64,000 bases of DNA from Burkholderia ambifaria AMMD (GCF_000203915.1 NC_008390.1:558001-622000); one strand, 5' to 3'; shown: positions 49,407-62,397, counted from the stretch's first letter. Notes: generated by a model not told the origin, from the sequence alone. Translations and numbers: made by a program.

Positions 49407-50729
49407 GTGTCGAAATTCCTCAATTCGCTGTTTGGCCGGGTAGTCGTCGCATTGATACTGGGGGTCGCGCTCGGCGCGTTTTTCCCGCATTTCGCCGAGT
49501 CGCTGCGACCGCTCGGCGACGGCTTCCTGAAGCTCATCAAGATGGTCATCGGCCCGATCGTGTTCTGCGTCGTGGTGAGCGGGATGGCCAATGCGGGCGA
49601 CCTGAAGAAGGTCGGCCGGGTCGGCCTGAAGGCCGTCATCTACTTCGAGGTGATGACCACGCTCGCGCTCGGCATCGGGCTCGTCCTCGCGTGGCTCACG
49701 CGCCCGGGCGTCGGGATGAACATCGACCTGCGCTCGCTCGATGCAGCGTCGCTCTCGTCGTACGCGAAGAACGCCGAAAGCCTGAAGGACACGGCCGGCT
49801 ACCTGATGAAGATCATCCCCGAGACCGCGATCGACGCGTTCGCGAAGGGCGACATCCTGCAGATCCTCGTGTTCGCGGTGCTGTTCGGCTCCGCGCTGTC
49901 GCTGCTCGGCGACAAGGCGCAGCGCGTGAACAGCCTGATCGAGGAACTGTCGCACGTGTTCTTCCGCATCATCGGCTTCATCATCAAGCTCGCGCCGCTC
50001 GGTGTGCTCGGTGCGATCGCGTTCACGACCGGCAAGTACGGCGTCTCGTCGCTCAAGCAGCTCGGCTACCTCGTCGCGGTGTTCTACCTGAGCTGCATCG
50101 TGTTCGTCACGGTCGTGCTCGGCGTGGTGATGCGGCTCGCGGGCTTCTCGGTGTTCAAGCTGATCCGCTACCTGCGCGAGGAACTGTCGATCGTGCTCGG
50201 CACGGCGTCGTCGGACGCGGTGCTGCCGCAGGTGATGAGCAAGCTCGAATACATGGGCATCAAGGATTCGACGGTCGGCCTCGTGATCCCGACCGGCTAT
50301 TCGTTCAACCTCGACGGCTTCTCGATCTACCTGACGCTCGCCGTGCTGTTCATCGCGCAGGCCACCAACACGCCGCTGTCCACGCATGACCTGATCGTCG
50401 TGCTGCTCGTGTCGCTCGTCACGTCGAAGGGCGCGCACGGGATTCCGGGTTCGGCGATCGTGATTCTCGCGGCGACGCTGTCGGCGATTCCCGCGATTCC
50501 GGTGCTCGGCCTCGTGCTGATCCTGCCGGTCGACTGGTTCGTCGGCATCGCCCGCGCGCTGACCAACCTGATCGGCAACTGCGTCGCGACGGTGGTCGTC
50601 GCGGTGTGGGAGAACGACATCGACCGGGCCCGCGCGACGCGCGTGCTGAACCGCGAGCTGCGCTACGTGGCGGTCGACGCGCAGGGCAGCAGCGCACCGG
50701 TCGCCGGCGACCAGGCTCACGCGCTCTGA
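49407..50729 (+). CDS. DctA-like dicarboxylate/cation symporter
   Basis: A 440-residue inner-membrane symporter of the DAACS family. It has about eight helices and re-entrant loops, with the family motifs [22 protein letters not shown] and the late [11 protein letters not shown]. DctA proteins import C4-dicarboxylates. In this locus the substrate may be allantoate, ureidoglycolate or a related acid, which is inference from the neighbours. I chose the GTG at 49407, six bases after GGGAGA; a TTG at 49389 is possible. Confidence 0.88.
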   Translation: MSKFLNSLFGRVVVALILGVALGAFFPHFAESLRPLGDGFLKLIKMVIGPIVFCVVVSGMANAGDLKKVGRVGLKAVIYFEVMTTLALGIGLVLAWLTRPGVGMNIDLRSLDAASLSSYAKNAESLKDTAGYLMKIIPETAIDAFAKGDILQILVFAVLFGSALSLLGDKAQRVNSLIEELSHVFFRIIGFIIKLAPLGVLGAIAFTTGKYGVSSLKQLGYLVAVFYLSCIVFVTVVLGVVMRLAGFSVFKLIRYLREELSIVLGTASSDAVLPQVMSKLEYMGIKDSTVGLVIPTGYSFNLDGFSIYLTLAVLFIAQATNTPLSTHDLIVVLLVSLVTSKGAHGIPGSAIVILAATLSAIPAIPVLGLVLILPVDWFVGIARALTNLIGNCVATVVVAVWENDIDRARATRVLNRELRYVAVDAQGSSAPVAGDQAHAL

Positions 50730-50833
50730 GCATCACGCGCGCGCAGCGGCTTTCCCGGCCGCTGCGCGCGATTGCATTTCCCGCGGCCGGCGCCACGACG
50801 CGCCGGCCCATCTCGAAAAATAGTGGAGACGAC

Positions 50834-51841
50834 ATGGCAGCCCCCATCCTCGATCCGAACGCGCCGGCTTTCACGCGGCGCTACATGAACCTCGCCGACC
50901 CGCGCCTGGGCGCGCAGGCGCTCTTCGCGAGCGACGAATTCTTCGCGCCGAAGGAGCGCATGCTCAATCCCGAGCCGGCCGTGTTCATCCCCGGCAAGTA
51001 TGACGATCACGGCAAGTGGATGGACGGCTGGGAAACGCGCCGCAAGCGCACCACCGGCCACGACTTCTGCGTGGTCCGGCTCGCGCGGCCGGGCGTGATC
51101 TACGGCGTCGATCTCGATACGAGCCACTTCACCGGCAACTTCCCGCCGGCTGCGTCGATCGACGCCTGCGCGGTGGACGGCGATACGCCGCCGGAGGACG
51201 CCGAATGGCGTACGCTCGTGCCCGCGACGACGCTGCAGGGCAATTCGCATCACTATGTCGGCGTCGACGACGCGCAACCGGTCACGCACCTGCGCGTGAA
51301 CCTGTATCCGGACGGCGGGCTCGCGCGCCTGCGCGTGTACGGCCAGCCGCAGCGCGACTGGCGCCACGTACCGGCGGGCGAGCTCGTCGATCTCGCGGCG
51401 ATCGAGAACGGCGGCTACCTGGTGGCCGCGAACAACCAGCACTTCGGCGCGGCCTCGCAGATGCTGATGCCGGGGCGCGGCGCGAACATGGGCGACGGCT
51501 GGGAAACGCGGCGGCGCCGCGAGCCCGGCAACGACTGGGCGATCGTCGCGCTGGCGCGGCCGGGCATCATCCGGCGCGTCGAGGTCGATACGGCATTCTT
51601 CAAGGGCAACTTCCCCGACCGCTGTTCGCTGCAGGCCGCGCGGGTCGCGGGCGGCACCGACGACTCGCTCGTCACGCAGGCGATGTTCTGGGCCGAACTG
51701 CTCGGCGAGCAGAAGCTGCAGATGGACCACGTGCATACGTTCGACCAGCTCGCGGCACTCGGCCCCGTCACGCACGTGCGCTTCAACATCTTCCCGGACG
51801 GCGGCGTGTCGCGCCTGCGTCTGTGGGGCGAGCCGGCTTGA
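50834..51841 (+). CDS. alc: allantoicase
   Basis: Hydrolyses allantoate to ureidoglycolate and urea. The 335-residue protein is built of two related jelly-roll halves. Each has a [13 protein letters not shown] motif (near residues 62 and 223), a FFKGNFP or HFTGNFP motif, and a closing [13 protein letters not shown] or [13 protein letters not shown] motif. This internal symmetry is characteristic of allantoicase. It precedes allA, the next enzyme of the route, by 14 bases. Confidence 0.95.
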   Translation: MAAPILDPNAPAFTRRYMNLADPRLGAQALFASDEFFAPKERMLNPEPAVFIPGKYDDHGKWMDGWETRRKRTTGHDFCVVRLARPGVIYGVDLDTSHFTGNFPPAASIDACAVDGDTPPEDAEWRTLVPATTLQGNSHHYVGVDDAQPVTHLRVNLYPDGGLARLRVYGQPQRDWRHVPAGELVDLAAIENGGYLVAANNQHFGAASQMLMPGRGANMGDGWETRRRREPGNDWAIVALARPGIIRRVEVDTAFFKGNFPDRCSLQAARVAGGTDDSLVTQAMFWAELLGEQKLQMDHVHTFDQLAALGPVTHVRFNIFPDGGVSRLRLWGEPA

Positions 51842-51855
51842 AGGAGGGCAACGGC

Positions 51856-52380
51856 ATGAGCGGACCCCATATCCTGCGCGTCGAGCGCCTGACCCGCGAA
51901 GCGTTCGCGCCGTTCGGCGACGTGATCGCGCTCGAAGGCGCGCGGCATTTCCCGATCAACGGCGGCACGACCGAGCGCTTTCACGATCTCGCGACGATCG
52001 ACGTCTGCGCGGACGGCGGCCGGCCGCTCGTCAGCGTGTTTCGCGCGCAGCCGCGCACGCTGCCGGTCGCGATCACGCTGATGGAGCGCCACCCGCACGG
52101 CAGCCAGGCGTTCATCCCGCTCGCGGCCGTGTCGCGCTACGCGATCGTCGTCGCGCCGGCCGGCGAGTTCCGGCCCGACGCGATGCGCGCGTTCCTGGCC
52201 GAAGGCTGGCAGGGCGTGAATTACGCGAAGGGCGTCTGGCACCATCCGCTGCTCGCGCTCGACGCGGTGAGCGACTTCGTGATCGTCGACCGTGGCGGCC
52301 CGCAGCCGAACTGCGACGAGATTCCGCTCGACGAACCCTGGGCGCTCGAGTTCGAGCCGGCCTGCGCGAGCGCGACCTGA
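51856..52380 (+). CDS. allA: ureidoglycolate lyase
   Basis: Splits ureidoglycolate into glyoxylate and urea. The 174-residue cupin-fold protein has [25 protein letters not shown] with family-conserved histidines, and [10 protein letters not shown]. The ATG follows AAGGAGGG. Together with alc it completes allantoate breakdown to glyoxylate and two ureas; the earlier uric-acid and allantoin steps are not in the window. Confidence 0.94.
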   Translation: MSGPHILRVERLTREAFAPFGDVIALEGARHFPINGGTTERFHDLATIDVCADGGRPLVSVFRAQPRTLPVAITLMERHPHGSQAFIPLAAVSRYAIVVAPAGEFRPDAMRAFLAEGWQGVNYAKGVWHHPLLALDAVSDFVIVDRGGPQPNCDEIPLDEPWALEFEPACASAT

Positions 52381-52471
52381 CGCACGGCGAAGGGCCGCAT
52401 CAGGCGTCGACGATCGCGCGGCGGCTGCACGGCCCGCCGCCGCACGCTCGATTGAAAACATCGTTCCGACC

Positions 52472-52501
52472 CGGCCCGCAGGCCACCCGCGGGCCGTTTT
52501 T
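52472..52501 (+). terminator. intrinsic terminator of the alc-allA operon
   Basis: An 8-bp stem CGGCCCGC/GCGGGCCG with a 9-base loop and five T residues. Confidence 0.85.
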
Positions 52502-52513
52502 CATTCCGGCTCC

Positions 52514-52556
52514 GAAAACGACACGGCCCGGGCGGCGGGATGCCGGCCGGGCCGTG
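52514..52556 (-). terminator. intrinsic terminator of fur
   Basis: A 10-bp stem CACGGCCCGG/CCGGGCCGTG with a G+C-rich loop. It is followed on the minus strand by a short T-run (GTTTTC). Confidence 0.7.
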
Positions 52557-52577
52557 GCGCTTGTGCGAAGGGTTCGA

Positions 52578-53006
52578 TCAGTGCTTGCGGTGCGGGCAGT
52601 TCTCCGTCGTGCACGAACCGTACATCGCGAGCGAGTGCTCCTGGAGCCGGAAGCCGCGTTCCTTCGCGATCGCCTGCTGGCGGCTTTCGATCTCGGCATC
52701 GAAGAACTCCTCGACGCGGCCGCAATCGAGGCAGACGAGGTGATCGTGGTGCGAACCTTCATTCAATTCGAACACGGCCTTGCCGGATTCGAAGTTGCTG
52801 CGCGTGAGCAGGCCGGCCTGCTCGAACTGCGTCAGCACGCGGTAAACGGTGGCGAGCCCGATGTCGAGCTGCTCGTTGAGCAGGTTGCGGTAGACGTCTT
52901 CGGCAGTCAGGTGACGCACGGGGCTTTGCTGGAAGATCTCGAGAATCTTGAGGCGCGGTAGGGTGGCCTTTAGCCCGATATTCTTGAGATCCGTCGGATT
53001 GGTCAT
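52578..53006 (-). CDS. fur: ferric uptake regulator Fur
   Basis: Iron-dependent repressor of iron-acquisition genes. The 142-residue protein has the N-terminal winged helix ([15 protein letters not shown]), the metal sites around [13 protein letters not shown] (HHDH plus Cys-x2-Cys) and a C-terminal TENCPHRKH. It is divergent from bamE, an arrangement common in beta- and gammaproteobacteria. No clear Fur box is visible at its own promoter. Confidence 0.96.
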   Translation of the reverse strand: MTNPTDLKNIGLKATLPRLKILEIFQQSPVRHLTAEDVYRNLLNEQLDIGLATVYRVLTQFEQAGLLTRSNFESGKAVFELNEGSHHDHLVCLDCGRVEEFFDAEIESRQQAIAKERGFRLQEHSLAMYGSCTTENCPHRKH

Positions 53007-53024
53007 GGCTAGGCATCCCTAGAG

Positions 53025-53030
53025 TACAAT
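53025..53030 (+). promoter_or_regulatory. -10-like element upstream of bamE
   Basis: TACAAT in the fur-bamE divergent gap, 118 bases before the bamE ATG. No good -35 is seen. Confidence 0.35.
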
Positions 53031-53147
53031 GCAGGGCTTCATGTTACCGGCTTTTCGCCGTTCCAGAAACACGCGCGGCTCGCGACGCGGGCCTGCACGG
53101 TGACGGAAATGTTCCCGGAATCTCTTTCGCACTTTCAGAGGAGTCGC

Positions 53148-53945
53148 ATGCGGAGTGCCATCATCGCTGCCGCCGCCGTTGCCGCGCTGGCTGGTTGTTC
53201 GTCGTACGACAGCGTGACGCAGCGTATCGCGCAGAGCATCACGCCCTATCGGATCACCGTCGTGCAGGGCAACTTCGTGTCGCAGGAGAAGGCCGCGCAG
53301 CTGCAGGCCGGCATGACGCGCGAGCAGGTCCGCGCGCTGCTCGGCACGCCGCTGCTGGCCGACATGTTCCATGCCGACCGCTGGGATTACCTCTTTTACT
53401 TCAAGCGCGGCTCGACGTCCGTCGTCCAGCAGCGCGATCTCGTGCTGACGTTCGCGAGCGATCGCCTCGCGAGCTGGACCGGCGCCGACAACCTGCCTTC
53501 CGAGCTCGACCTGCTGGCCGATATCGACGGCGACCGCGGCGGCAAGAAGGCGAAGGCCGCCGCCGAGGCGAAGCGGGCGGCCGAGGCCGCTGCTGCCGCG
53601 AGCGCCGCGCAGGCTGCCGAGGCCGCGAGCCCGTCCACCGGGCTGGCGTCCGGCGCGGTGGTCGACCAGGATGCGAACGCCCAGGCGGCGCGCGCGGCGA
53701 ACCGCGCGACCAACCAGGTATCGGGGCAGGGCTCGGCCAGCCGCCGCTTCACGCCGTCCGCGCAGGCTTCGGGCGGCGCGCCGGTGCCGGGCGGCCAGCC
53801 GCCGGGCGCCGCGCCGGCGATCCAGCCGCAGTTCCAGTTCCACCGCCCGCCGCAGCCGAACGTGTCGAACGAAGCGGCGCCGCCGGTCGGCCCGCAAGGC
53901 TCCGACAACCTGCAGAACCAGCCGCTCACCGCGCCGGCGCAGTAA
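53148..53945 (+). CDS. bamE: outer-membrane assembly lipoprotein BamE, long form
   Basis: Lipoprotein of the BAM complex that folds outer-membrane proteins. The signal ends in LAGC. The BamE domain (about residues 30-120) has ITVVQGNFVSQEKAAQLQAGMT and LLGTPLLADMFHADRWDYLFYF. The protein has 265 residues against about 110 in E. coli; the extra C-terminal half is an Ala-rich coiled-coil-like stretch followed by Pro/Gln/Gly-rich sequence. The ATG follows AGAGGAG. Confidence 0.93.
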   Translation: MRSAIIAAAAVAALAGCSSYDSVTQRIAQSITPYRITVVQGNFVSQEKAAQLQAGMTREQVRALLGTPLLADMFHADRWDYLFYFKRGSTSVVQQRDLVLTFASDRLASWTGADNLPSELDLLADIDGDRGGKKAKAAAEAKRAAEAAAAASAAQAAEAASPSTGLASGAVVDQDANAQAARAANRATNQVSGQGSASRRFTPSAQASGGAPVPGGQPPGAAPAIQPQFQFHRPPQPNVSNEAAPPVGPQGSDNLQNQPLTAPAQ

Positions 53946-54010
53946 ACGTCCGGCATGCGGAAACAGGGCGGCATGCGCCGCCCGCCTTTAGACCTGTCGT
54001 GTAGAAAGCC

Positions 54011-54808
54011 ATGAAGATTGCGATTGCCGGTGCATCGGGCCGTATGGGCCGGATGCTGATCGAAGCCGTTCTCAATGATTCCGACGCGCAGCTCGTCGGC
54101 GCGCTCGACCGCGCCGATTCGCCGTTCCTCGGCCAGGACGCGGGCGCGTTCCTCGGCAAGGAAACCGGAGTCAAGCTGACCGACGACCTCGATGCCGTGT
54201 TCGCGCAGGCTGACTACCTGATCGACTTCACGCGGCCGGAAGGCACGATTGCGCACGTCGCGGCCGCGCTGCGCCACGAAGTGAAGCTCGTGATCGGCAC
54301 GACCGGCTTCACCGCCGAGCAGAAGGCCGAGCTGCAGGCCGCCGCGGCCCGGATCGGCATCGTGTTCGCGGCGAACATGAGCGTCGGCGTGAACGTCACG
54401 CTGAAGCTGCTCGAATTCGCGGCGAAGCATTTCTCGCACGGCTACGACATCGAGATCATCGAGGCGCACCACCGTCACAAGGTCGACGCGCCGTCGGGCA
54501 CCGCGCTGATGATGGGCGAGGCCGTGGCCGGCGCGCTCGGGCGCTCGCTGGAGGACTGCGCGGTATACGGCCGCCAGGGCGTGACGGGCGAACGCGATCC
54601 GTCGACGATCGGCTTTGCGGCCGTGCGCGGCGGCGACATCGTCGGCGATCACACCGTGCTGTTCGCCGGGATCGGCGAACGGATCGAGATCACGCACAAG
54701 TCGTCGAGCCGCGTGTCGTACGCGCAGGGTGCGCTGCGTGCGGTCCGCTTCCTGTCGGCGCGCGGCGCCGGCCTGTTCGACATGCAGGACGTGCTCGGCC
54801 TGCGCTGA
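54011..54808 (+). CDS. dapB: 4-hydroxy-tetrahydrodipicolinate reductase
   Basis: Lysine and diaminopimelate synthesis. The 265-residue protein has the N-terminal nucleotide loop [22 protein letters not shown] and the catalytic [15 protein letters not shown]. It lies 65 bases after bamE and 19 before exbB. Confidence 0.97.
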   Translation: MKIAIAGASGRMGRMLIEAVLNDSDAQLVGALDRADSPFLGQDAGAFLGKETGVKLTDDLDAVFAQADYLIDFTRPEGTIAHVAAALRHEVKLVIGTTGFTAEQKAELQAAAARIGIVFAANMSVGVNVTLKLLEFAAKHFSHGYDIEIIEAHHRHKVDAPSGTALMMGEAVAGALGRSLEDCAVYGRQGVTGERDPSTIGFAAVRGGDIVGDHTVLFAGIGERIEITHKSSSRVSYAQGALRAVRFLSARGAGLFDMQDVLGLR

Positions 54809-54827
54809 CCCTCACGGGGAAACTCCG

Positions 54828-55496
54828 ATGGCCATTCCCACCGGCGTTGTCCACTACCTCGAAAGCGGCGATGCGATCACGCACGCCGTCGCCTATGTGC
54901 TGCTGGCGATGTCCGTCGCCAGCTGGTGCTTTCTCCTGATGAAGGCCTGGCTGCTGGTCCGCGCGAAGCGGCAGGGGCCGCGCGCGCTCGCCGCGTTCTG
55001 GCGCGCGGCGTCGCTCGACGCGGGCATCGACGCGCTCGCCGGCGCCGATCGCGAGCGCGTGTTCGTGCCGCTCGCCGAAGCCGCGCGCGACGCGGCCGAC
55101 GAACACGATCCGGCCGCGCTGGCCGCGCGCGTCGAGCGCAGCGAACGCGTGCTGCGCGCGCTGCGTCACGCAATGCTGCGCTCGCAGCGGCGTCTCGAGT
55201 TCGGTCAGGTGCTGCTCGCGTCGATCGGCAGCACCGCGCCGTTCGTCGGGCTGCTCGGCACCGTGTGGGGCATCTATCACGCGCTCGGCAGCATCGCCGC
55301 GAGCGGACAGGCGCAGATCGAGAACGTCGCGGGGCCGGTCGGCGAGGCGCTGATCATGACCGCGTTCGGGCTCGTCGTCGCGATTCCCGCGGTGCTTGCC
55401 TACAACATCCTCGGGCGGCTCGTGCGCCAACTCGCCGAGGAACTCGACGGCTTCGCGCGCGACCTGCACGTATTCGTGTGCGCGCAGGGCGCCTGA
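54828..55496 (+). CDS. exbB: ExbB/TolQ/MotA-family proton channel protein
   Basis: A 222-residue inner-membrane protein with three hydrophobic helices and the signature GSTAPFVGLLGTVWGIYHAL. With ExbD it converts proton flow into mechanical work for a TonB- or TolA-like partner. No tonB gene is adjacent, so the partner is encoded elsewhere. The ATG follows GGGGAAA. Confidence 0.9.
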   Translation: MAIPTGVVHYLESGDAITHAVAYVLLAMSVASWCFLLMKAWLLVRAKRQGPRALAAFWRAASLDAGIDALAGADRERVFVPLAEAARDAADEHDPAALAARVERSERVLRALRHAMLRSQRRLEFGQVLLASIGSTAPFVGLLGTVWGIYHALGSIAASGQAQIENVAGPVGEALIMTAFGLVVAIPAVLAYNILGRLVRQLAEELDGFARDLHVFVCAQGA

Positions 55497-55518
55497 CGCG
55501 CAGCCGGGAGGAGCGACC

Positions 55519-55974
55519 ATGGCATTCGGCGGACTGGAGCACCACAAGACATCCGCGCCGATGGCGGAGATCAACATGACGCCGCTGATCGACGTGATGC
55601 TCGTGCTGCTCGTCATCTTCATCATTACCGCGCCGCTGATGACGCACGCGATCCGGCTCGACCTGCCGAAGGTCGCGGCCGGCGTCGCGCGCGATACGCC
55701 GCAATCGGTCACGCTGTCGATCGACGACGCCGGCAAGCTGTACTGGGACGACACACCCGTCGCACTCGACGCGCTGCCGGCGCGCTTTCAGGCCGCCGCC
55801 GCGGGCGCCGCGCCGCCCGAGCTGCGGCTGCGCGCGTCGCGCGCGACCCGCTACGACGTGATCGCGCAGGTGATGGGCGCCGCGCAGGCCGCGGGCCTCA
55901 CGCGAATCGGCTTCGTCACCGACGTGCCGCCGGCGGGCGCCGCCGCGCCGGCCGCCGCGGGCGCGAAACCCTGA
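55519..55974 (+). CDS. exbD: ExbD/TolR-family protein
   Basis: A 151-residue protein with a short cytoplasmic start, one transmembrane helix with the key Asp in EINMTPLIDVMLVLLVIFIIT, and a periplasmic domain ending in an Ala/Pro-rich tail. It partners the exbB product. The ATG follows GGGAGGAG. It begins 22 bases after exbB. Confidence 0.92.
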   Translation: MAFGGLEHHKTSAPMAEINMTPLIDVMLVLLVIFIITAPLMTHAIRLDLPKVAAGVARDTPQSVTLSIDDAGKLYWDDTPVALDALPARFQAAAAGAAPPELRLRASRATRYDVIAQVMGAAQAAGLTRIGFVTDVPPAGAAAPAAAGAKP

Positions 55975-56056
55975 CCTGCCGGCCGCCTGCGAGCCCGGCG
56001 CAGGCAAGAATGCGCCGCGGCCCGCGAGACCCGGCCGTACCGCCCGCCACGGACGG

Positions 56057-56062
56057 TATAAT
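56057..56062 (+). promoter_or_regulatory. -10 element of leuS
   Basis: A perfect TATAAT about 190 bases before the leuS ATG, downstream of exbD. The -35 region is poor. It would produce a leader of about 185 bases. Confidence 0.5.
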
Positions 56063-56088
56063 CGTCGTTTCCGCCCGGTTGGCAGGGT

Positions 56089-56129
56089 TTCGCCGGGTAA
56101 CCTGGAGACCTTCCGGGTTACCCGGCGAA
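56089..56129 (+). promoter_or_regulatory. strong hairpin in the leuS leader
   Basis: A perfect 14-bp stem, TTCGCCGGGTAACC (56089-56102) with GGTTACCCGGCGAA (56116-56129), around a 13-base loop. No T-run follows, so it is not a simple terminator. It lies between the -10 element and two overlapping tiny open frames (56141-56164 and 56161-56241). Confidence 0.65.
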
Positions 56130-56164
56130 TATCCGGAACCATGATGCAGGCCCGAGAACCGTGA

Positions 56165-58849
<2,685 letters not shown>

Positions 58850-58887
58850 CGGCCATTGGCCGTCGGGCGCACACAGAAGGAGCGAAG

Positions 58888-59439
58888 GTGATCCGCAGAT
58901 CGTTTTTGGGGCTCGTCGGCAGCGCGGTCGCGCTGTCGGCATGCGGTTTCCAGTTGCGCGGCAGGCAGGACTACGCGTTCAAGCGCCTGCTGGTGGCCGG
59001 CGCGCCGGCGCCCGTCGAGGCGCGGCTCGTGCGCCTCGTCGAGGCTGGCAGCGACACGAAGATCGTCAAGTCGATGGACGAAGCCGATGCCGTGCTGCGC
59101 ATGTCGGAGTCGCGCGGGCAGAACACGCTGACGCTCAACAAGTACGGCTCCGCGCAGGAATATGCGCTCTACTACACGTTGAATTTCACGCTGACGAGCC
59201 AGGACGGCACGCTGCTGATCCCGCCGAGCGCGATCGCGCTGAACCGCGCGATGACGTACAGCGATCAGTACACCAACGCGAAGGCGCAGGAAGCCGAGAT
59301 TCTGTACGCCGACATGCAGAACGACGCGGTCGACCAGCTGATGCGGCGTCTCGCGATCGTCCACTCGCTGACGCCGGCGCCGGAGGACGTGGTGCCGGGC
59401 GTCGCGCCGCGCGCGCCGCTGCCGCCGCCGCCGCTGTAA
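58888..59439 (+). CDS. lptE: LPS-assembly lipoprotein LptE
   Basis: Outer-membrane lipoprotein that plugs the LptD barrel and helps insert lipopolysaccharide. The 183-residue protein has a signal ending in LSAC followed by GFQLRG, the usual LptE opening. The GTG start follows AAGGAG. Position after leuS and before holA is the conserved proteobacterial order. Confidence 0.93.
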   Translation: MIRRSFLGLVGSAVALSACGFQLRGRQDYAFKRLLVAGAPAPVEARLVRLVEAGSDTKIVKSMDEADAVLRMSESRGQNTLTLNKYGSAQEYALYYTLNFTLTSQDGTLLIPPSAIALNRAMTYSDQYTNAKAQEAEILYADMQNDAVDQLMRRLAIVHSLTPAPEDVVPGVAPRAPLPPPPL

Positions 59440-59457
59440 TCGCCGGCGCACGCACCG

Positions 59458-60552
59458 ATGCAATTGCGACTTGATGCGCTGGAGCCGCACCTCGCGAAGG
59501 GGATGGCCGGGCTCTACACCGTCTACGGCGACGAGCCGCTGCTCGCGCAGGAAGCGTGCGACCGCATTCGTGCGGCCGCGCGCGCGGCCGGCTTCACCGA
59601 GCGTTCGGTGCATACGGTCGAGCGCGGCTTCGACTGGAGCGTGCTGCTCGGCGCGACGCAGGCGATGTCGCTGTTCGGCGAGCGCCAGCTGATCGAGCTG
59701 CGCATTCCGTCGGGCAAGCCCGGCAAGGAAGGCGCCGATGCGCTGAAGACGCTCGCGGCGACTCCCAACCCCGACGCGCTGATGCTCGTCACGTTGCCGC
59801 GCCTCGACGCGGCAACGCAGAAATCCGCATGGTTTACCGCGCTGCAGAACGGCGGCGTCGCGCTGAAGATCGATCCGGTCGAGCGCGCGCAGCTGCCGAA
59901 CTGGATCGGCCAGCGTCTGTCGATGCAGGGCCAGCGCGTCGCGCCCGGCGACGACGGGCGGCGCGCGCTGCAGTTCATCGCGGAGCGCGTCGAGGGCAAC
60001 CTGCTCGCCGCGCATCAGGAAATCCAGAAACTCGGGCTGCTCTATCCGCAGGGCGTGCTGTCGTTCGAGCAGGTGCACGACGCGGTGCTGAATGTCGCGC
60101 GCTACGACGTGTTCAAGCTGAACGAGGCGATGCTCGCGGGTGACGCCGCGCGGCTCGCGCGGATGATCGACGGGCTGAAGGGCGAGGGCGAGGCGATCGT
60201 GCTCGTGATGTGGGCCGTCGTCGAGGAATTGCGCACGCTGCTGCGGATCAAGCGTGGCACGACGGCCGGCAAGCCGCTCGCCACGCTGCTGCGCGAGAAC
60301 CGCGTGTGGGGCCCGCGCGAGCGGCTGATCGGCCCCGCGCTGAACCGCGTGTCGGAACCCGTGCTCGAAAAGGCGCTCGCGTTCGCCGCGAAACTCGACC
60401 GGCAGGTGAAGGGGCTGTCGGCGATCACGCCGGGCCGCCGCTCGCAGGACGATCCGCCGCCCGACCCGTGGGACGGCCTGTTCCAGCTCGCGATGACGGT
60501 GGCGGGCGCCCGCGGCGAGCGACCGCCGCCCGCGGGTCGCGTGCGGCGTTAA
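59458..60552 (+). CDS. holA: DNA polymerase III, delta subunit
   Basis: Clamp-loader subunit that opens the beta clamp. The 364-residue protein begins MQLRLDALEPHLAKG and has YTVYGDEPLLAQEACD, the N-terminal HolA signature, and a mixed helical C-terminus. A Pro/Arg-rich end follows residue 340. It lies 18 bases after lptE. Confidence 0.94.
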   Translation: MQLRLDALEPHLAKGMAGLYTVYGDEPLLAQEACDRIRAAARAAGFTERSVHTVERGFDWSVLLGATQAMSLFGERQLIELRIPSGKPGKEGADALKTLAATPNPDALMLVTLPRLDAATQKSAWFTALQNGGVALKIDPVERAQLPNWIGQRLSMQGQRVAPGDDGRRALQFIAERVEGNLLAAHQEIQKLGLLYPQGVLSFEQVHDAVLNVARYDVFKLNEAMLAGDAARLARMIDGLKGEGEAIVLVMWAVVEELRTLLRIKRGTTAGKPLATLLRENRVWGPRERLIGPALNRVSEPVLEKALAFAAKLDRQVKGLSAITPGRRSQDDPPPDPWDGLFQLAMTVAGARGERPPPAGRVRR

Positions 60553-60685
60553 GCCGGGCCTTCAGCGCACGCATCGCAACCCGCTTACAATGTTTCGGTA
60601 AGCCGGCGCGGCCGGCCTGCCGCCGCGCCTCACGCTTCCCCACGAATTCACGCCGCGCCAAGCGGCTCGCTTCTCGAGTCACACG

Positions 60686-61957
60686 ATGGATATCGACCAG
60701 TACATGACGGACCTGGGCCGCCGTGCCCGGCACGCTTCCCGCGCGATGGCGCGCGCCAGCACGGCCGCGAAGAACGCGGCGCTCGACGCCGTGGCCCGCG
60801 CGATCGAGCGCGATGCGCAGGCGCTGAAGGATGCGAATGCACGCGACGTCGCCCGTGCCCGCGAAAAGGGGCTCGACGCGGCGTTCATCGATCGCCTGAC
60901 GCTGTCCGACAACGCGCTGAAGACGATGGTCGAAGGTCTGCGCCAGGTCGCGTCGCTGGCCGATCCGATCGGCGAGATCGGCAACCTCAAGTACCGCCCG
61001 AGCGGGATCCAGGTCGGCCAGATGCGCGTGCCGCTCGGCGTGATCGGCATCATCTACGAGTCGCGCCCGAACGTGACGATCGACGCGGCCGCGCTGTGCC
61101 TGAAGTCGGGCAACGCGACGATCCTGCGCGGCGGCTCCGAGGCGCTCGAATCGAACGCGGCGCTCGCGAAGCTGATCGGCGAAGGGCTCGAGGCGGCCGG
61201 GCTGCCGCAGGATGCGGTGCAGGTCGTCGCGACCGCCGATCGCGCCGCGGTCGGCAAGCTGATCACGATGACCGACTACGTCGACGTGATCGTGCCGCGC
61301 GGCGGCAAGAGCCTGATCGAGCGCCTGATCAACGAGGCGCGCGTGCCGATGATCAAGCACCTCGACGGCATCTGCCACGTGTATGTCGACGATCGCGCCG
61401 ATCTCGCGAAGGCACTGACCGTGTGCGACAACGCGAAGACGCACCGCTACGGCACCTGCAACACGATGGAAACGCTGCTCGTGGCGAGCGGCATCGCGGC
61501 GACGCTGCTGCCGCCGCTCGGCAAGCTGTATCGCGACAAGCAGGTCGAGCTGCGCGTCGATGCGGCCGCGCGCGCGGTGCTCGCCGAGGCGGGCGTCGGC
61601 CCGCTCGTCGATGCGACCGACGAAGACTGGCACACCGAATATCTCGCGCCGGTGCTCGCGATCAAGGTCGTCGACGGCCTCGACGCCGCGATCGAGCACA
61701 TCAATCACTACGGCTCGCATCACACCGATGCGATCGTCACCGAGGATCACGACCGCGCGATGCGCTTCCTGCGCGAAGTCGATTCGGCCAGCGTGATGGT
61801 CAACGCGTCGACGCGCTTCGCGGACGGCTTCGAATTCGGCCTCGGCGCCGAAATCGGCATCTCGAACGACAAGCTGCACGCACGCGGCCCCGTCGGCCTG
61901 GAAGGGCTCACGTCGCTGAAGTACGTCGTGCTCGGGCACGGCGAAGGCCGTCAGTAA
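60686..61957 (+). CDS. proA: gamma-glutamyl phosphate reductase
   Basis: Second step of proline synthesis, reducing glutamyl phosphate to the semialdehyde. The 423-residue protein has the aldehyde-dehydrogenase fold with [25 protein letters not shown] and the catalytic Cys in [10 protein letters not shown]. It follows holA by 133 bases. Confidence 0.97.
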   Translation: MDIDQYMTDLGRRARHASRAMARASTAAKNAALDAVARAIERDAQALKDANARDVARAREKGLDAAFIDRLTLSDNALKTMVEGLRQVASLADPIGEIGNLKYRPSGIQVGQMRVPLGVIGIIYESRPNVTIDAAALCLKSGNATILRGGSEALESNAALAKLIGEGLEAAGLPQDAVQVVATADRAAVGKLITMTDYVDVIVPRGGKSLIERLINEARVPMIKHLDGICHVYVDDRADLAKALTVCDNAKTHRYGTCNTMETLLVASGIAATLLPPLGKLYRDKQVELRVDAAARAVLAEAGVGPLVDATDEDWHTEYLAPVLAIKVVDGLDAAIEHINHYGSHHTDAIVTEDHDRAMRFLREVDSASVMVNASTRFADGFEFGLGAEIGISNDKLHARGPVGLEGLTSLKYVVLGHGEGRQ

Positions 61958-61974
61958 AGCGAGGCGCACAATTG

Positions 61975-62397
61975 ATGGCAATGCTCTGGGTCAAGACGTT
62001 CCATATCGTTCTGATCGCCGCGTGGTTCGCGGGGCTGTTCTACCTGCCGCGCATCTACGTGAACCTGGCCATGGAGACCGATCCGGCCGCGGTGCGGCGC
62101 CTGCTGCTGATGGCGCGCAAGCTGTTCCGCTTCATGACGATGATCGCGGTGCCGGCGCTCGCGTGCGGGCTGTGGCTCTGGCTCGTGATCGGCATCGGCC
62201 AGGGGCAGGGCTGGATCCACGCGAAGGTGACGGTGGTGCTGCTGCTCATCGTCTACCACGCGTATTGCGGCCACCTGCTGCGCGTGTTCGAGCGCGGCGA
62301 GAACCGCCGCACCGACAAGTGGTATCGCGTGTTCAACGAGCTGCCGGTGCTCGGCATGCTCGCCGCGGTCGCGCTGGCCGTGATCAAGCCGTTCTGA
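61975..62397 (+). CDS. hemJ: HemJ-type protoporphyrinogen IX oxidase (CopD-like membrane protein)
   Basis: A 140-residue membrane protein with four hydrophobic helices. It begins MLWVKTFHIVLIAAWFAGLFYLPR and carries the WIHAKVTVVLLL motif; the conserved His (in TFHI) and Lys (in HAKV) are the residues reported as essential in HemJ. The likely role is oxidation of protoporphyrinogen IX in haem synthesis. The ATG at 61975 is preceded by GAGG. Confidence 0.85.
   Translation: MAMLWVKTFHIVLIAAWFAGLFYLPRIYVNLAMETDPAAVRRLLLMARKLFRFMTMIAVPALACGLWLWLVIGIGQGQGWIHAKVTVVLLLIVYHAYCGHLLRVFERGENRRTDKWYRVFNELPVLGMLAAVALAVIKPF

Noticed and set aside
56089..56129. T-box riboswitch in front of leuS
   Set aside because: T-boxes are a feature of Gram-positive bacteria mainly. 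The T-box consensus and a terminator/antiterminator pair are not present; only a single strong hairpin is seen.
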